Origin: Pseudomonadota bacterium
GTDB taxonomy: Bacteria > Pseudomonadota > Alphaproteobacteria > Geminicoccales > Geminicoccaceae
Direction of reading: 5' to 3'
Assembly (NCBI GenBank): GCA_030549795.1
Contig: JAUQQO010000025.1
Location: 1-64,000, forward strand
DNA length: 64,000 nucleotides
Part shown: one piece after another, positions 1 to 9,518 of the stretch
How positions within the stretch are numbered: position 1 is the stretch's first letter
Layout: every line of letters starts with the position of its first letter
Notes under the pieces: generated by a model
The model's input: only the letters and a program-made list of their open reading frames with translations
Database searches by the model: none
Told to the model about the DNA's origin: nothing
Program-made: the position numbers and the translations under genes

Positions 1-237
1 TTCGGCGCGAGCCGCAACAAGTGGCTCGGCACCTCGGAAATCGAGTGCAACTACGAGCCGCGCCAATATTTCCCGAAGACAGAAAACATGAACGTCTTTT
101 GGACGACCGGCTTTGAGCCGTTGCGGCGCCGCTATGACGGTCGGTTCCTGTACTTCATCTATCTGTGGTGGACGCCGAGCTACCTCATCCGCCCCGATGG
201 TTGGGGAGAGCCCTACAGGCAGCTGTATAAGCCGTGA
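1..237 (+). CDS. C-terminal fragment of an unrecognised protein
   Basis: The frame is open from the first base of the window to a TGA at 235-237, giving the last 78 residues of a protein whose start lies outside. The fragment is rich in aromatic residues (for example FLYFIYLWWTPSYLIRP near its end) and ends in QLYKP. No family was recognised. It precedes a convergent glycosyltransferase gene by 39 bases and is probably part of the exopolysaccharide locus, but that is inferred from position only. Confidence 0.55.
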   Translation, partial: FGASRNKWLGTSEIECNYEPRQYFPKTENMNVFWTTGFEPLRRRYDGRFLYFIYLWWTPSYLIRPDGWGEPYRQLYKP

Positions 238-243
238 ATCGGT

Positions 244-272
244 CCGGGTCGCCTCCGCCGGGGGCGACCCGG
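244..272. terminator. Hairpin between convergent genes, possible bidirectional terminator
   Basis: A 10-bp perfect stem (244-253 pairing with 263-272) with a 9-base loop lies in the 39-base gap between two convergent stop codons. There is no T-tract on either strand, so it is a weak terminator candidate placed where one would be expected. Confidence 0.35.
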
Positions 273-276
273 CCCC

Positions 277-1953
277 TCACCAGGCAGCAGCGCGCAGCGG
301 TGGATAGGGGGTGGGGAGATCGCGGCACGCCTCAGCCGGCAAGGACGAACGCGTATCGACCGACCAACGATAGGCGAAGGTGTGACTTTCAGGCGGCACC
401 GCAACCGGCTCGGCGGTGCGCTGCAAGAGCGCGCGCACCGGTTCGTCGACGAAGAAGGGCTTTCCCACATGGCCTTCGGAACTCAAGAAGAGCCCGCTCG
501 GATAACAGCGAATCACCCGCTCGAGCGCTTCGAGACTGGCGATCACCGGCCGGCCGGTGCGCGGATCGCGATCGAAATCCTTGAACACGACGTCGTAGAG
601 CTCGTGGAATTTGGAGGGGCTAAAAAGCACGTCATGGCGACCGAAATAGTAGAGATTGGCGAGGTCGTCGGTCCCCGTCACCACCGCGACTTCGCCAACA
701 AGCGGCCGCAGAACCGGGGCCGCGCGCCGCCAGTCGGGATCGGGGATCTCAGGCCCGATCGGGATCGCCGCCAACAGCCCGATCGTGCGCAACCAGAAGG
801 GATTGACGAGCAACACCGAAGCCAAGGCGGCATAGAGCAGCGCAGCTGCCGCAGCTTTCGCCCAGCTGCCGAGCCCGGCCAAGATCCGCACCAAAGCGGC
901 ACGCCCGCTTGCCCAAAGAGCCGGCACATGCACGACCACCGCCGCGAGCCCGATCCCCCACAGCATGAACAGAAAAGGTTGCGCATAAGCAAGATAGCGG
1001 AGCCCCTTGGAGCCAGCGAAAGAATTCAACAGAAACGATAGAGCAAAGCTCGTAGCGGCAAAGCTCGCAAGCGTAGGCGCCCGCACAAGGGCAATGATCG
1101 TACAGGGCCCGATGAGTGTCCATAGCGTCGGATAAAGTAGAAGATACCACAAGTAATAGAACCAGAATTGATCCTTGTAGGGCACATTGAAAAGCGGAAC
1201 GTCTCGGTAAAGGCGCCACAATCGACGCAGGCCCTCTTCGCCCAAGAACGCGAGGGCAAGAAGTCCGGCTACCACGAGGCCGACTGCAACGAGAAAGCGG
1301 AGCTTGCCGTTCGGCAGACGCGTGAGGAAGGCCGGAACCGCCCAGGCAGCGATGCCCACCACCCCGATCAGAGTCACCGGCTGCAGCGCAACCGCGAGGA
1401 CGAGACCGCCAAGCGCCACCACCCCCCGCAAGAGCTGCCCCACAAGCCCCGCCGGTGCGCACAAAAGCGCCCAAATCGCCCAAGAGCCGAGCGTAAAGGC
1501 CAGCACCTGCAACGCGTAGAAACGGGCAAATTGCGCAACCTCGACGGCAAAGGGCGAAACCGCGAAAAGACCAGCGGTCAGCCACGCCGCAAGCGGCCCC
1601 GCGGCCCGGCGGACCCAAAAGAAGAGCACAACCGGCACAAGTGCTGCGGCGAACACCGAGGGCAGCCGCGCGCTCCACAGCCCTTCGCCGAAGAGGGTGA
1701 ACGACAAGGCGACGAGGCGGGTGAAGAGAAAGCCGCGCCAATAGAGCCCCTCGGCGATGCGCGGCTCGCCACTCTCGAGCAGACCGCGGGCCGCGAGCAC
1801 ATGGTACAGCTCGTCGTGGATCTCCGGGCGATCCAAATTGATGAGATAGAGCGCAACGCTCGCGGCAAAGAGAAAGAGCGCATGCGGAACAGACGCCTGC
1901 AGCTCTTCTCGGAACGCGACAGCGGTTGCCCCGCGTTGCATGAACCAACCCAT
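277..1953 (-). CDS. Membrane glycosyltransferase, GT39/ArnT-like (PMT_2 superfamily)
   Basis: The 558-residue product is a multi-pass membrane protein. The first membrane segment is followed by the motif HDELYHV, which matches the acidic first-loop motif of GT39/GT83 lipid-linked-sugar transferases. About ten further hydrophobic segments follow, then a hydrophilic C-terminal domain of roughly 140 residues. Such enzymes move a sugar from a polyprenyl-phosphate donor on the outer face of the inner membrane. The substrate cannot be read from the sequence. The ATG at 1953 is used; a second in-frame ATG four codons later is possible. It converges on the partial gene at the window edge and diverges from a nucleotide-sugar dehydrogenase, supporting a role in exopolysaccharide or glycan assembly. 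Confidence 0.8.
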   Translation of the reverse strand: MGWFMQRGATAVAFREELQASVPHALFLFAASVALYLINLDRPEIHDELYHVLAARGLLESGEPRIAEGLYWRGFLFTRLVALSFTLFGEGLWSARLPSVFAAALVPVVLFFWVRRAAGPLAAWLTAGLFAVSPFAVEVAQFARFYALQVLAFTLGSWAIWALLCAPAGLVGQLLRGVVALGGLVLAVALQPVTLIGVVGIAAWAVPAFLTRLPNGKLRFLVAVGLVVAGLLALAFLGEEGLRRLWRLYRDVPLFNVPYKDQFWFYYLWYLLLYPTLWTLIGPCTIIALVRAPTLASFAATSFALSFLLNSFAGSKGLRYLAYAQPFLFMLWGIGLAAVVVHVPALWASGRAALVRILAGLGSWAKAAAAALLYAALASVLLVNPFWLRTIGLLAAIPIGPEIPDPDWRRAAPVLRPLVGEVAVVTGTDDLANLYYFGRHDVLFSPSKFHELYDVVFKDFDRDPRTGRPVIASLEALERVIRCYPSGLFLSSEGHVGKPFFVDEPVRALLQRTAEPVAVPPESHTFAYRWSVDTRSSLPAEACRDLPTPYPPLRAAAW

Positions 1954-2108
1954 CCCCTCGTTGCCGGCTCGAGCCGTTTTAGCCGCGCTCCTCGCCCGCG
2001 TCTTGGGTTAAAAGGCACGCAAAAGCGTATTTGAGAACCTGCGCATCCCGCTTTCGAAGGCGCGCGCGAGCGCTAAAGTGGCGGGCAAAAGGGTGCTGGA
2101 GAGCGCGC

Positions 2109-3440
2109 GTGCGGCTTGCCCGCAAGACACCGCTTGCGATCGCCGTCCTCGGCCTCGGCCGGGTCGGCCTGGTTACCGCTACGAGCCTCGCCGCCGCCGG
2201 CCACCATGTGCTCGGCATCGACCGGCGCGGAAAGTGGCTCGCCGAGCTCGCCGCCGGCCGGCTTGGCTGGCGGGAGCCCGGGCTCGAAGAGCTGCTGCGC
2301 CGGGTGCAGGCGCAAGGACGGCTACGCCTGCAGGACGCACTCGAGCCCGCGCTCGCCGACCTTGATCTGGTCGCGATCTGCGTTGAGACCCCAGCCGGCC
2401 CCGAGGGTCGGCTCGACTGCGGGCCGCTCCTCGTTGCTCTAGCCAGCCTTGCCAGCGGCCTGCGCGCCCGTCCCGCCGATGCCCCGCCGCTTCTTTGCGT
2501 GGTGCGCAGCACCGTGCCGATCGGGGCGACCGAAGAGCTCTTGCTGCCGAGCCTGGTCCAAGGGGCGCGCAGCGCACCCGGGGAAAAGTTCGAGCTCGCC
2601 CTTAATCCCGAGTTCTTGCGCGAGGGAACGGCACTCGCCGATCACCGCTCTCCTTCGCGGATCGTAATCGGCGAGCGGCTGCCGGGTGTGACGAGGCGTC
2701 TGCTCGGCATCTACGACGCGACCCAAGCGCCGATCTTCGAAGTCGGCTATCGCGAAGCAGAGACGATCAAGCTCCTCGACAACGCCTTCCATGCGCTCAA
2801 AGTGGCCTTTGCCAACGAGTTCGGCCGGCTCGCCCTTGCCCTGGATCTCGCTCCCGCGCGTCTGGCCGAGCTGTTCTTGGCCGATGGCAAGCTCAACCTC
2901 TCGGCGGCCTATCTGCGCCCCGGCATGCCCTACGGTGGTCCCTGTCTGCCCAAGGATTTGCGCGCGCTTTTAACCGCGGCGCGCGCGCGCGGGCTCGCCC
3001 TTCCGCTCCTCGAAGCGGTGGAGGCGAGCAACCGGCTGCACCTCACCTTCCTCGTCGAGCGGATCCGAGCACTCGTCCCGCCCCCGGGACCACTGCTCTT
3101 GCTCGGCCTGTCCTTCAAGGAAGGGGTGGAAGACGTCCGCGGCAGCCCGCCCCTCGCCCTGCTCACCGCGCTTGTGGCCGACGGCTATAAGGTGGAGGTG
3201 GTCGATCCCGAGCTCGAGCGGGCACCGGTCCTTGCCCTTCCCCGTGGCGCGCGTTTGCATGGGCGGGCGACCTTGGCGCGGCTTGCCGCCGAAGCCCGCC
3301 TCCTCGTCCTGGCCAAACGCCCTGCGGACCTTTTGGGCATGGTGCCGCCGGAGCTTCCGATCCTCGATCTCGTGCGCCTCGAGCTCCGCACGCCGGCCGA
3401 GGCAGGATGCGCGGCGGCGTCTTTTGATGCGCGCTGTTGA
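2109..3440 (+). CDS. UDP-glucose/GDP-mannose dehydrogenase family protein
   Basis: This NAD-dependent nucleotide-sugar dehydrogenase would oxidise UDP-glucose or GDP-mannose to the uronic acid for polysaccharide synthesis. The N-terminal Rossmann motif GLGRVGLV, the central ALNPEFLREG segment and the catalytic-cysteine motif GGPCLPKD are all present, followed by the C-terminal binding domain with LGLSFKEGVEDVRGSP. The length of 443 residues is normal. GTG 2109 is chosen because GGAGAG lies just upstream and it places the Rossmann fold at the N-terminus; the frame is open further upstream to an ATG at 2031. It is followed at once by a polymerase-like gene. UDP-glucose and GDP-mannose specificity cannot be separated by eye. 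Confidence 0.88.
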   Translation: MRLARKTPLAIAVLGLGRVGLVTATSLAAAGHHVLGIDRRGKWLAELAAGRLGWREPGLEELLRRVQAQGRLRLQDALEPALADLDLVAICVETPAGPEGRLDCGPLLVALASLASGLRARPADAPPLLCVVRSTVPIGATEELLLPSLVQGARSAPGEKFELALNPEFLREGTALADHRSPSRIVIGERLPGVTRRLLGIYDATQAPIFEVGYREAETIKLLDNAFHALKVAFANEFGRLALALDLAPARLAELFLADGKLNLSAAYLRPGMPYGGPCLPKDLRALLTAARARGLALPLLEAVEASNRLHLTFLVERIRALVPPPGPLLLLGLSFKEGVEDVRGSPPLALLTALVADGYKVEVVDPELERAPVLALPRGARLHGRATLARLAAEARLLVLAKRPADLLGMVPPELPILDLVRLELRTPAEAGCAAASFDARC

Positions 3441-3457
3441 TCGAGGAGCGCGACGGC

Positions 3458-4792
3458 ATGGAGCGCAGCGTTTCCCTCCCCTCCCCTGCCCCAGTTTCCA
3501 GCTGGCCCGCGGCCGCGGCCGGCTCGATGTTGCCAACAGCACGGCGCAGCCGGCTGCGCGCTCTTTTCGATACCGTCTTTTGCTTCGAAGCGCTCTTCGC
3601 GCTCTTTCTCTATTCGAACAATATCAAATATTTCCTTCCCGCTTTTCCGATCGACGAAACCGTTGTGTTCATGGCGGCGAGCATGCCCCTCGCCGCTTGG
3701 ATCGTCTGGCGGAACGGCGTCCGCCGCGAGGCGATCCCGATGCTCGCCGCTGCCTTTTTGTTCTTCGGCTGGATGACGTTGAGTCTCTTGTGGACGCCGG
3801 CGGGCGGCATGGCCTTACGCGCCGCTGCGTACGGAGTGGTCTTCGATCTGTACTGTTTGGCTGTGGGTTGTCTCGTGCTCGCCGGTGACCGGGTGCGGCT
3901 GCAGCGGTTCTTCGTGTGGGTGATGGGGGTGGGCACGCTGCTGTCGATCAAGGGCTTAGAGATCTATTTTACGCATGGTTCGTTCATGTTCTATGAAGAG
4001 TTCTTGGGAACTCCGGCGTACTTGAACTGGACGATTCCGCTTTCAGCCGCGATCGCCGCCGCCTCAAGCCTCGTTTTCAATCCACAGGCGCGGTACGGAC
4101 AGCGGCTGCTCGGCTGCGCGCTGATCGGCCTGTTCCTCGCCTTCGCCTTGGTGGGCGGTGCGCGCGCCACCCTTCTCGCCGCCGTGGCGGCACTCCTGGT
4201 ACCCACCCTGCTCGTGGGACCCCGCGCCGGCAAAGGCGCACTCTTCGTGCCCAAGATCCAGATCCTCGCGCTTTTGGCGCTTCTCGCTCTCGCCGTCTAC
4301 ATCGCCTATCTCTTGGCTTCCGGTCAAATCACCACGACGCTCGGCCGCTTTTTCAGTCTTGCTCATTACATAGAGACGAAAGGGATAAGCCTGCGCCACG
4401 AAAGGTTGAGCTATTGGCAACAGGCACTTGTCTTCTGGAGTTGGTCACCTCTGTTCGGCCACGGTTTGGGTAGTTTCTCGATTCTCTATTCGGGATGGGA
4501 AATTCCCGGTACCCACCCGCACAACATCCTGCTCGAGATCCTGTGCGACCTCGGTCTCGTCGGCTTTGCCCTCTTCGCCTTTTTGCTCGTCGTCGCCCTG
4601 CGCCACATCCGCATCGCGCGGCTGCGCAGCGATCCGCTCTTCTTGGCGGTGGTCATGCTGCTCCTGGCCCATTTGGGCGTGCTGGCGATGGTCCATCTCG
4701 AGCTCGCATTGATCTGGGAGCTCTGCCTCGCGCTCGGTCTGTTGACCGCGGCTCGCCCGCACGCCGCAGCGGCCCCGGCAACGACCCGCTAA
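3458..4792 (+). CDS. O-antigen ligase/polymerase family membrane protein (Wzy/WaaL-like)
   Basis: The 444-residue protein has about a dozen hydrophobic segments and a large periplasmic loop in the C-terminal half containing HERLSYWQQA and the sequence GLGSFSILYSGW, followed by THPHNILLEILCDLG. That histidine-containing HPHN-x-LLE segment is typical of the O-antigen ligase/polymerase superfamily. It probably polymerises or transfers lipid-linked oligosaccharide in the periplasm. ATG 3458 has GAGGAG nine bases upstream. A TTG at 3437 that overlaps the preceding stop codon is an alternative start. It probably forms a two-gene operon with the upstream dehydrogenase. Confidence 0.8.
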   Translation: MERSVSLPSPAPVSSWPAAAAGSMLPTARRSRLRALFDTVFCFEALFALFLYSNNIKYFLPAFPIDETVVFMAASMPLAAWIVWRNGVRREAIPMLAAAFLFFGWMTLSLLWTPAGGMALRAAAYGVVFDLYCLAVGCLVLAGDRVRLQRFFVWVMGVGTLLSIKGLEIYFTHGSFMFYEEFLGTPAYLNWTIPLSAAIAAASSLVFNPQARYGQRLLGCALIGLFLAFALVGGARATLLAAVAALLVPTLLVGPRAGKGALFVPKIQILALLALLALAVYIAYLLASGQITTTLGRFFSLAHYIETKGISLRHERLSYWQQALVFWSWSPLFGHGLGSFSILYSGWEIPGTHPHNILLEILCDLGLVGFALFAFLLVVALRHIRIARLRSDPLFLAVVMLLLAHLGVLAMVHLELALIWELCLALGLLTAARPHAAAAPATTR

Positions 4793-4869
4793 GCGCGCGC
4801 AACCGAATTCCGTCGCCTCGGGACGACGCCGGTGAGCACCGAGGCGGCCGATGGCCTAGATACGGCCGG

Positions 4870-5364
4870 CTATCGCGTCCAGTCGGTGCGTGCTGCTTCG
4901 AATGCTGACTCCTTCGTCTGCGCTGCCTCGATACCCGCCCCCGGGCCCGGAAGCGCGAGATCGCGCGAGCGCTTCATCTCCTTGCGGCCGCGCGTGACTG
5001 TGTCCAACACGAGCCCGCACGCGAGACTCGAGAAGGCGAGAAGGCCCAAGGCGGCGGCGAGCAGCGCCGTGGGCAGGCGCGGCACCGGACCGGTGCGCAG
5101 GAATTCCTGCACCACGGGCACGTCCAAGGCCAAACACAGCACGAGCAACAGCACGAAGAGACTGCCGAAGAACGCCAACGGTCGCTCTTCGCGTACGAGA
5201 TGGCCGATCAAGAGCAGGATGCGCCAGCCGTCGCGCAAGGTGGCGAGCTCGCTGTGCGCGCCTTCCGCACCCGGCAGCGCCCGCTGGGCGTCGCGCACCA
5301 CTTTGGCGATCGTGATCCCCTCGTCGAGGCAGGGGATCACCACCGCGATCCGCGCGCGCATCAT
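4870..5364 (-). pseudogene. GT2 glycosyltransferase remnant with the catalytic core deleted in frame
   Basis: The 164-residue reading frame begins like a family-2 glycosyltransferase (IAVVIPCLDEG at residue 6) but after PGAE near residue 34 jumps to the membrane-anchored C-terminus of the same subfamily (LATLRDGWRILLLIGHLVR, then two hydrophobic segments and CGLVLDTVTRGRKEMKR). About 200 residues that normally hold the nucleotide-sugar site and the DxD motif are missing. The reading frame is maintained across the junction near position 5262. Its ATG overlaps the stop of the upstream gene by four bases, so it was once translationally coupled. It cannot be an active transferase; a residual membrane role is possible but unsupported. 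Confidence 0.8.
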
Positions 5365-6943
5365 CGCGCGTCCTCTCGTGCCGCCCGCTCGGAGGTGCGG
5401 CCATAGAGCCGCACGACCGCACCCGGCAACTGGTCCTCGACCACAAGCTGCATCCGTTCCTTCACCGCGAAGTCGAAGAGTTCAAGAGCATGAACCATAT
5501 CCTGGTTGTGCACGTGGGTGGCGAAGATCGCCCACACCCGCTCAGCCGGCGGCAGCGCCTGGGCATCCGTCAGCACCCCTGCGATCCCCTTGCGGATGGA
5601 ACTGCCGTAGACCACGTCGGCCTGCGCTAGACCGACGCGGTCGCGGTAAAAGCGGAACAGGTGCTGGGCGTAGCTGCCGACGTAGACGAGATCGCCCGGC
5701 CGATCGTCGCGGGCGACGCGCTGCGCCGCCCCGCGGATGTCGGGTGCAGCAAAGGGGATCCGCCCGGGTGCGGCCTCGAGGAGCGTAAGGCCCACGGGCG
5801 GCGCGCAGAGACCGGCCAGGACCACGGCTGCCGTCAGAGCATTGGGCACGCCTTTGGCGTGCAGCCCTTCCAGCCCTTCGGCGACGAACAGTAAGACGGC
5901 CGGGGCGGCGAACAGCAAAAAGCGCCAGCCGAAGGGGTAAAGAGCCAGAGCGGAAGCGACGAGCGCCCCCAAGAGCGGCAGTGCGCGCATGGCGGCACGG
6001 GCAACATCGCGCCGCAGCAACCGCCACGCACCCAAGGTCATGAACACGGCCGCGAGGACCTCGCCGCTCGGCCGGCCGGGAAGAAAAAAAACGCCCTTCG
6101 GTAAAGGCGGCGTGGGCCGGGGCGACCCAGGCTTTATAGTACCAGAAGGCGTTTTTCGCCGAGGACCAGGGTAAAGGCGCAAAGAACGCGCCAATAGCCG
6201 CGCATGGCAGCGCGTGTTGCCACCTGGCGCGTGGCCAGGACGTGCAACATGACGTAGAGTGCCGCGAGCAGCGCACACAGAGCGAGCACGCGAACTGCCT
6301 CCGCGCCGTCGCCGCGGCGCAGCTGCGCGCCGGCGAGCGCGAGGCCGACACCGGCGATGACGAAGGCACTGGCATGGCTCAGCGCCACCGCGGCCGTGCC
6401 CACGAGCGCGAAGGCGAGAAGGTGGCGAGTGCCGAAGGTGCAGCTACGCAGCGCCGCGAGCCCGATCCACAAGAGCAGTGCCGCGGCACAGAAATCCGCC
6501 ATGTATTGTTTGACTTCCGCCGAATAGTAGACATAGGCGGGAAACAGCGCGACCGCCGCGGTGGGCACGAGCGCGGGCCACGGCCTCCGCTCGGCGAGGC
6601 CGATCGCCGCCACGGCCACAAGGCCGACGTTTCCGAAGATGAATTGCGGCAACCGCAGGGCCAGTTCGGGTCGTCCCGGCCAGAGGGAGAGCAGGGCACG
6701 CTCGAGCCACAACCAGCCGACCGGTGCTGCCTGGTCGAAGGCCAAAGGTTCGAGCAGATCGAGGAACGAGCGCTCGAGGAGGTTGAGGGCGATGCTCACC
6801 TCGTCGACCCAGAGCCCGCGCGCACTCCACCAGTGGCGCAAGCGCAGCAGCACGCCGATGGCGACGAGGACCGCCACCGCAGCGACCAGGGCTGGGCGCG
6901 CAGGGTCGTGGGTGGAGGAGGCGGGCGGTGTGGTCGATGGCAT
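5361..6943 (-). pseudogene. GT39-like membrane glycosyltransferase broken by two frameshifts
   Basis: The protein is readable only in three successive frames. Frame one (ATG 6943, with LWVDEVSIALNLLERSF carrying the GT39-type acidic motif) runs to AAMRGYW near 6191. Frame two continues FFAPLPWSSAKNAFWYYKAW to about 6090. Frame three gives FFLPGRPSGEVLAA through to the stop at 5361. Each shift is restored by removing one base: one near 6186-6191, the other in a run of eight A (plus strand) at 6084-6091. The reconstructed protein would have about 525 residues with many membrane spans. Either this is a genuine pseudogene, in line with the decayed GT2 it overlaps, or both indels are assembly errors. 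Confidence 0.75.
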
Positions 6944-7036
6944 CAGTGCGCGGTTTCCTCGGGCGTGCCGCCGCTTCGAGCGCGCGGCCGTGTGCCTTGC
7001 GCGCGCACACACCGAAGCTGCTTGCTGTGGAGGGGG

Positions 7037-9304
7037 TCAGTTGAGGTAGTACCGCTGTGACTTTTTATAGTATCCGTAGCGATCGGTGTGGCCATACTTC
7101 GCGTGTTTAGCGAGATCGACCCGCGTAAGAACGATGCCCGTGAGGTTGGCGCCGAGTTCGCGCAAGGCCGCGACCTCTTCGGCGACGAGCGCAGCTGGGG
7201 TCTTGTTCCACTGCACCACATAGAGCACCCGATCAACCAGGGGGGCGAGGATGCGGGCATCGGTCACGCTCGCCACGGGCGCGGTATCGAGCAGCACGAG
7301 ATCATAGCGATCGCGCAAGTGGGCGAAGAGCGCACGCATACGCTCCCCGGCGAGGAGCGCGATCGGGTTGGCGGTGCGCCCCTTAACCGGCAGGAAATCG
7401 ACGCCGGTGTCCTCGTCCTTGCGGACCGCCTCTTCGAGGCTGGCGCTGCCCTCGAGCACCTCGACCACCCCGGGCGGGGTGGGCCCGCCCAGGTTGCGGT
7501 GCACAGAGGGATGGCGCAGGTCGAGATCGAGCAGGAGCACGCGCTTGCCGGAACGGGCGGCAAAGGTGCCCAAGGAGACGACGAGCGTGGTCTTGCCCTC
7601 CTCGGGCAGGCTCGAGGTGACGAGCACGATTCGCCCGCGCTCGCCCAGAGCACTGGTGATCGCCACGAAGACGGCACCGATCGCCTCGGTGTAGAGCGAG
7701 AGCGGTTTGTCCAAGAGATACTGGTGCGGCAGCTGGCGGCGCTTGAGCGCGAGCTCGGGGACGAGAGCGAGCACTGGTAATCCCGTCGCCCGCTCGGTCT
7801 CGCGGGCGCTGCGCAGTCCCTTAGCGAGGCTCTCGAGCACGAGCGCAAGGCCGCTTGAGAGCAAAAACGAGCCCAAGAACCCAGCTAAGAGGAACACCTT
7901 GGGCCCGAGCGAGCTCGGGGCGAGCGGCGGTGTGGCACGACTTACGAGCCGCGCATCGGCTTCCACCAAGCGTTCTTCTTCGCGCGTCTCCTTGGAGCGT
8001 TGGAGGACCGCCTGGTAGAGCTGGCGCGCCGCTTCCGCCTGCCGTTCGAGCTCGTTGAGGCGCACTTCGGCCTGACGGTCGCGCGCCGAGCGCCCCTTGA
8101 TGGTGGCGAGCTGGGCTTCGATCGCGGCGATCTTGCTCTGCGCGACGCGGACGTCGTTTTCGAGCTGGGTGGCGATGCGGTCGATCTCGGCGCGCACCTT
8201 GGCCTGCAGATTGGCGCGGTCGCGCTCGAGCTGGACCATGCGCGGATGGCGCGGCCCGAACTGGGCACTGAGCTCGGCCTCGCGGCGCGCGAGCTCGGCT
8301 TCGCGGGCGCGCAGATCAATGATCACCGGCGAGGCGGCGATGTCGCTGATCGCATCGAGCCCGCCGCCGCGCGCGCGAAGTTCGCGCACGAGTCTGAGCT
8401 TGGCCTGCCGTTCGGCGAGCTCGCCGCGGGCGACGATGAGCTCGCGGTTGAGCTCGCTCAGCTCCTGCTCGCCCAAGGTCACCCCGCGGGCATCCAAAAG
8501 ATCCTGCTCGGCCTTGAACCGGGCAACCGCCGCCTCGGCCTGTTCGACTTCCGCGCGCAGGGTCTTAAGCCGCTCCTGCAAAAAGCTCGAGGCGCGCACT
8601 GTTGCGCCGAGCTTCGCCTGGCGCTGCTGCTCGAGGTAGACGTCGACGAGATGGTTGGCGATCTGGGCGGCTTTGGCCGGCTCTTCGGAGCTCACTTCGA
8701 GGGTGAGCAAATAGGAGCGGCCGTCGTTGAGCACGCGCACGCGCTTGGCGAGCGCCGCTACCACCAACTCCTCGACGGGCTCGGTTGGCACTTCGGTCGC
8801 CGCCGAAGCGGACCCGGTCTCGGCAGCGACCCCGATCGCCACCAACCAATCGGGCGGCACGAGCGCGAGCAGGCGCTCGAAAAGGATGCGCGGATCGAAA
8901 AGCGCGCTAATGGGATCGGGCTCGCGCAAGAAGGGGTTGAACTCGGGGTCTTCGGCGAGCGCGAGATCGCGCGCGGTGCGGCGCAGGAGTTCGGGTGAGG
9001 TGAGGATGCCGATCTCGGTGGCGATCACCCGCTCGTCCACCGGCAGACGGCCGACGACTTTCTCGATGGCGAGGATGCGGTCCTCGCGCGGTTCGATGAC
9101 CACGAGCGCGGCGGCGCTGTAAAGCGGCGTGCGCAGGGAGCCGAACAGCCAGCCAGCTGTGGCGCCGAGGAGCGAAAGGAGCAGGATCAGCCACTTGCGG
9201 CGCCAAAGAACCGCAAGGAAGGAGAGCACGTCGATCGCGGCGCCGTCCGGCCGTGGCGGCGAGGTCGACGGCGGGTCAACCTTGACGGGCGCCAAATCCC
9301 GCAT
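7037..9304 (-). CDS. Polysaccharide co-polymerase with tyrosine autokinase (Wzc/BY-kinase type)
   Basis: The protein controls chain length and export of exopolysaccharide at the inner membrane. An N-terminal Wzz domain has a membrane segment after WRRKW (ILLLSLLGATAGWLF) and a second one near residue 460, with a long coiled-coil region of heptad-like Glu/Arg/Ala sequence between them. The C-terminal BY-kinase domain has Walker A (SSLPEEGKTT, about residue 560), Walker A' (LLLDLDLRHP) and Walker B (LVLLDTAP), and ends in a tyrosine cluster (YGHTDRYGYYKKSQRYY) typical of the autophosphorylated tail. ATG 9304 is preferred; a GTG at 9337 would add 11 residues and neither has a clear ribosome-binding site. 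It lies directly upstream of the decayed glycosyltransferase genes. Confidence 0.9.
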   Translation of the reverse strand: MRDLAPVKVDPPSTSPPRPDGAAIDVLSFLAVLWRRKWLILLLSLLGATAGWLFGSLRTPLYSAAALVVIEPREDRILAIEKVVGRLPVDERVIATEIGILTSPELLRRTARDLALAEDPEFNPFLREPDPISALFDPRILFERLLALVPPDWLVAIGVAAETGSASAATEVPTEPVEELVVAALAKRVRVLNDGRSYLLTLEVSSEEPAKAAQIANHLVDVYLEQQRQAKLGATVRASSFLQERLKTLRAEVEQAEAAVARFKAEQDLLDARGVTLGEQELSELNRELIVARGELAERQAKLRLVRELRARGGGLDAISDIAASPVIIDLRAREAELARREAELSAQFGPRHPRMVQLERDRANLQAKVRAEIDRIATQLENDVRVAQSKIAAIEAQLATIKGRSARDRQAEVRLNELERQAEAARQLYQAVLQRSKETREEERLVEADARLVSRATPPLAPSSLGPKVFLLAGFLGSFLLSSGLALVLESLAKGLRSARETERATGLPVLALVPELALKRRQLPHQYLLDKPLSLYTEAIGAVFVAITSALGERGRIVLVTSSLPEEGKTTLVVSLGTFAARSGKRVLLLDLDLRHPSVHRNLGGPTPPGVVEVLEGSASLEEAVRKDEDTGVDFLPVKGRTANPIALLAGERMRALFAHLRDRYDLVLLDTAPVASVTDARILAPLVDRVLYVVQWNKTPAALVAEEVAALRELGANLTGIVLTRVDLAKHAKYGHTDRYGYYKKSQRYYLN

Positions 9305-9518
9305 GGGGGGAGACTCGCGTGATCCTGAAGGCTCCACAGCCTATAGGCAGGCGTTGATAGCGAGACAAGGGATGGCGGCTCGCGGTGCGCGCCCGTCCTA
9401 CTCCGGTACGCAGTTCGCATGGGCGGGGCGGTAGCGCTTGGCGCGCATGATCGGGCGGACGAACGGGTTTGTCAACCTATATTCGGATTTAAATCTAATC
9501 ATTGCAGTAAACAATCCT
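9305..9518. other. Gene-free leader between wzc-like gene and origin
   Basis: This stretch holds no convincing coding frame. It contains AT-richer sequence (ATTCGGATTTAAATCTAATC at 9481-9500) just before the first iteron, a plausible part of the melting region of the origin or a promoter for the divergent genes. No specific promoter could be defended. Confidence 0.4.

Noticed and set aside
1168-2034. Long plus-strand frame opposite the first GT39 gene
   Set aside because: It is very rich in Arg, Glu, His and Gln with no hydrophobic core, the usual antisense image of a membrane protein; the minus-strand protein has clear family motifs.
4832-5788. Plus-strand frame of 318 codons
   Set aside because: It lies antisense to the decayed glycosyltransferases, is Arg/Pro/Ser-rich and has no motif or ribosome-binding site.
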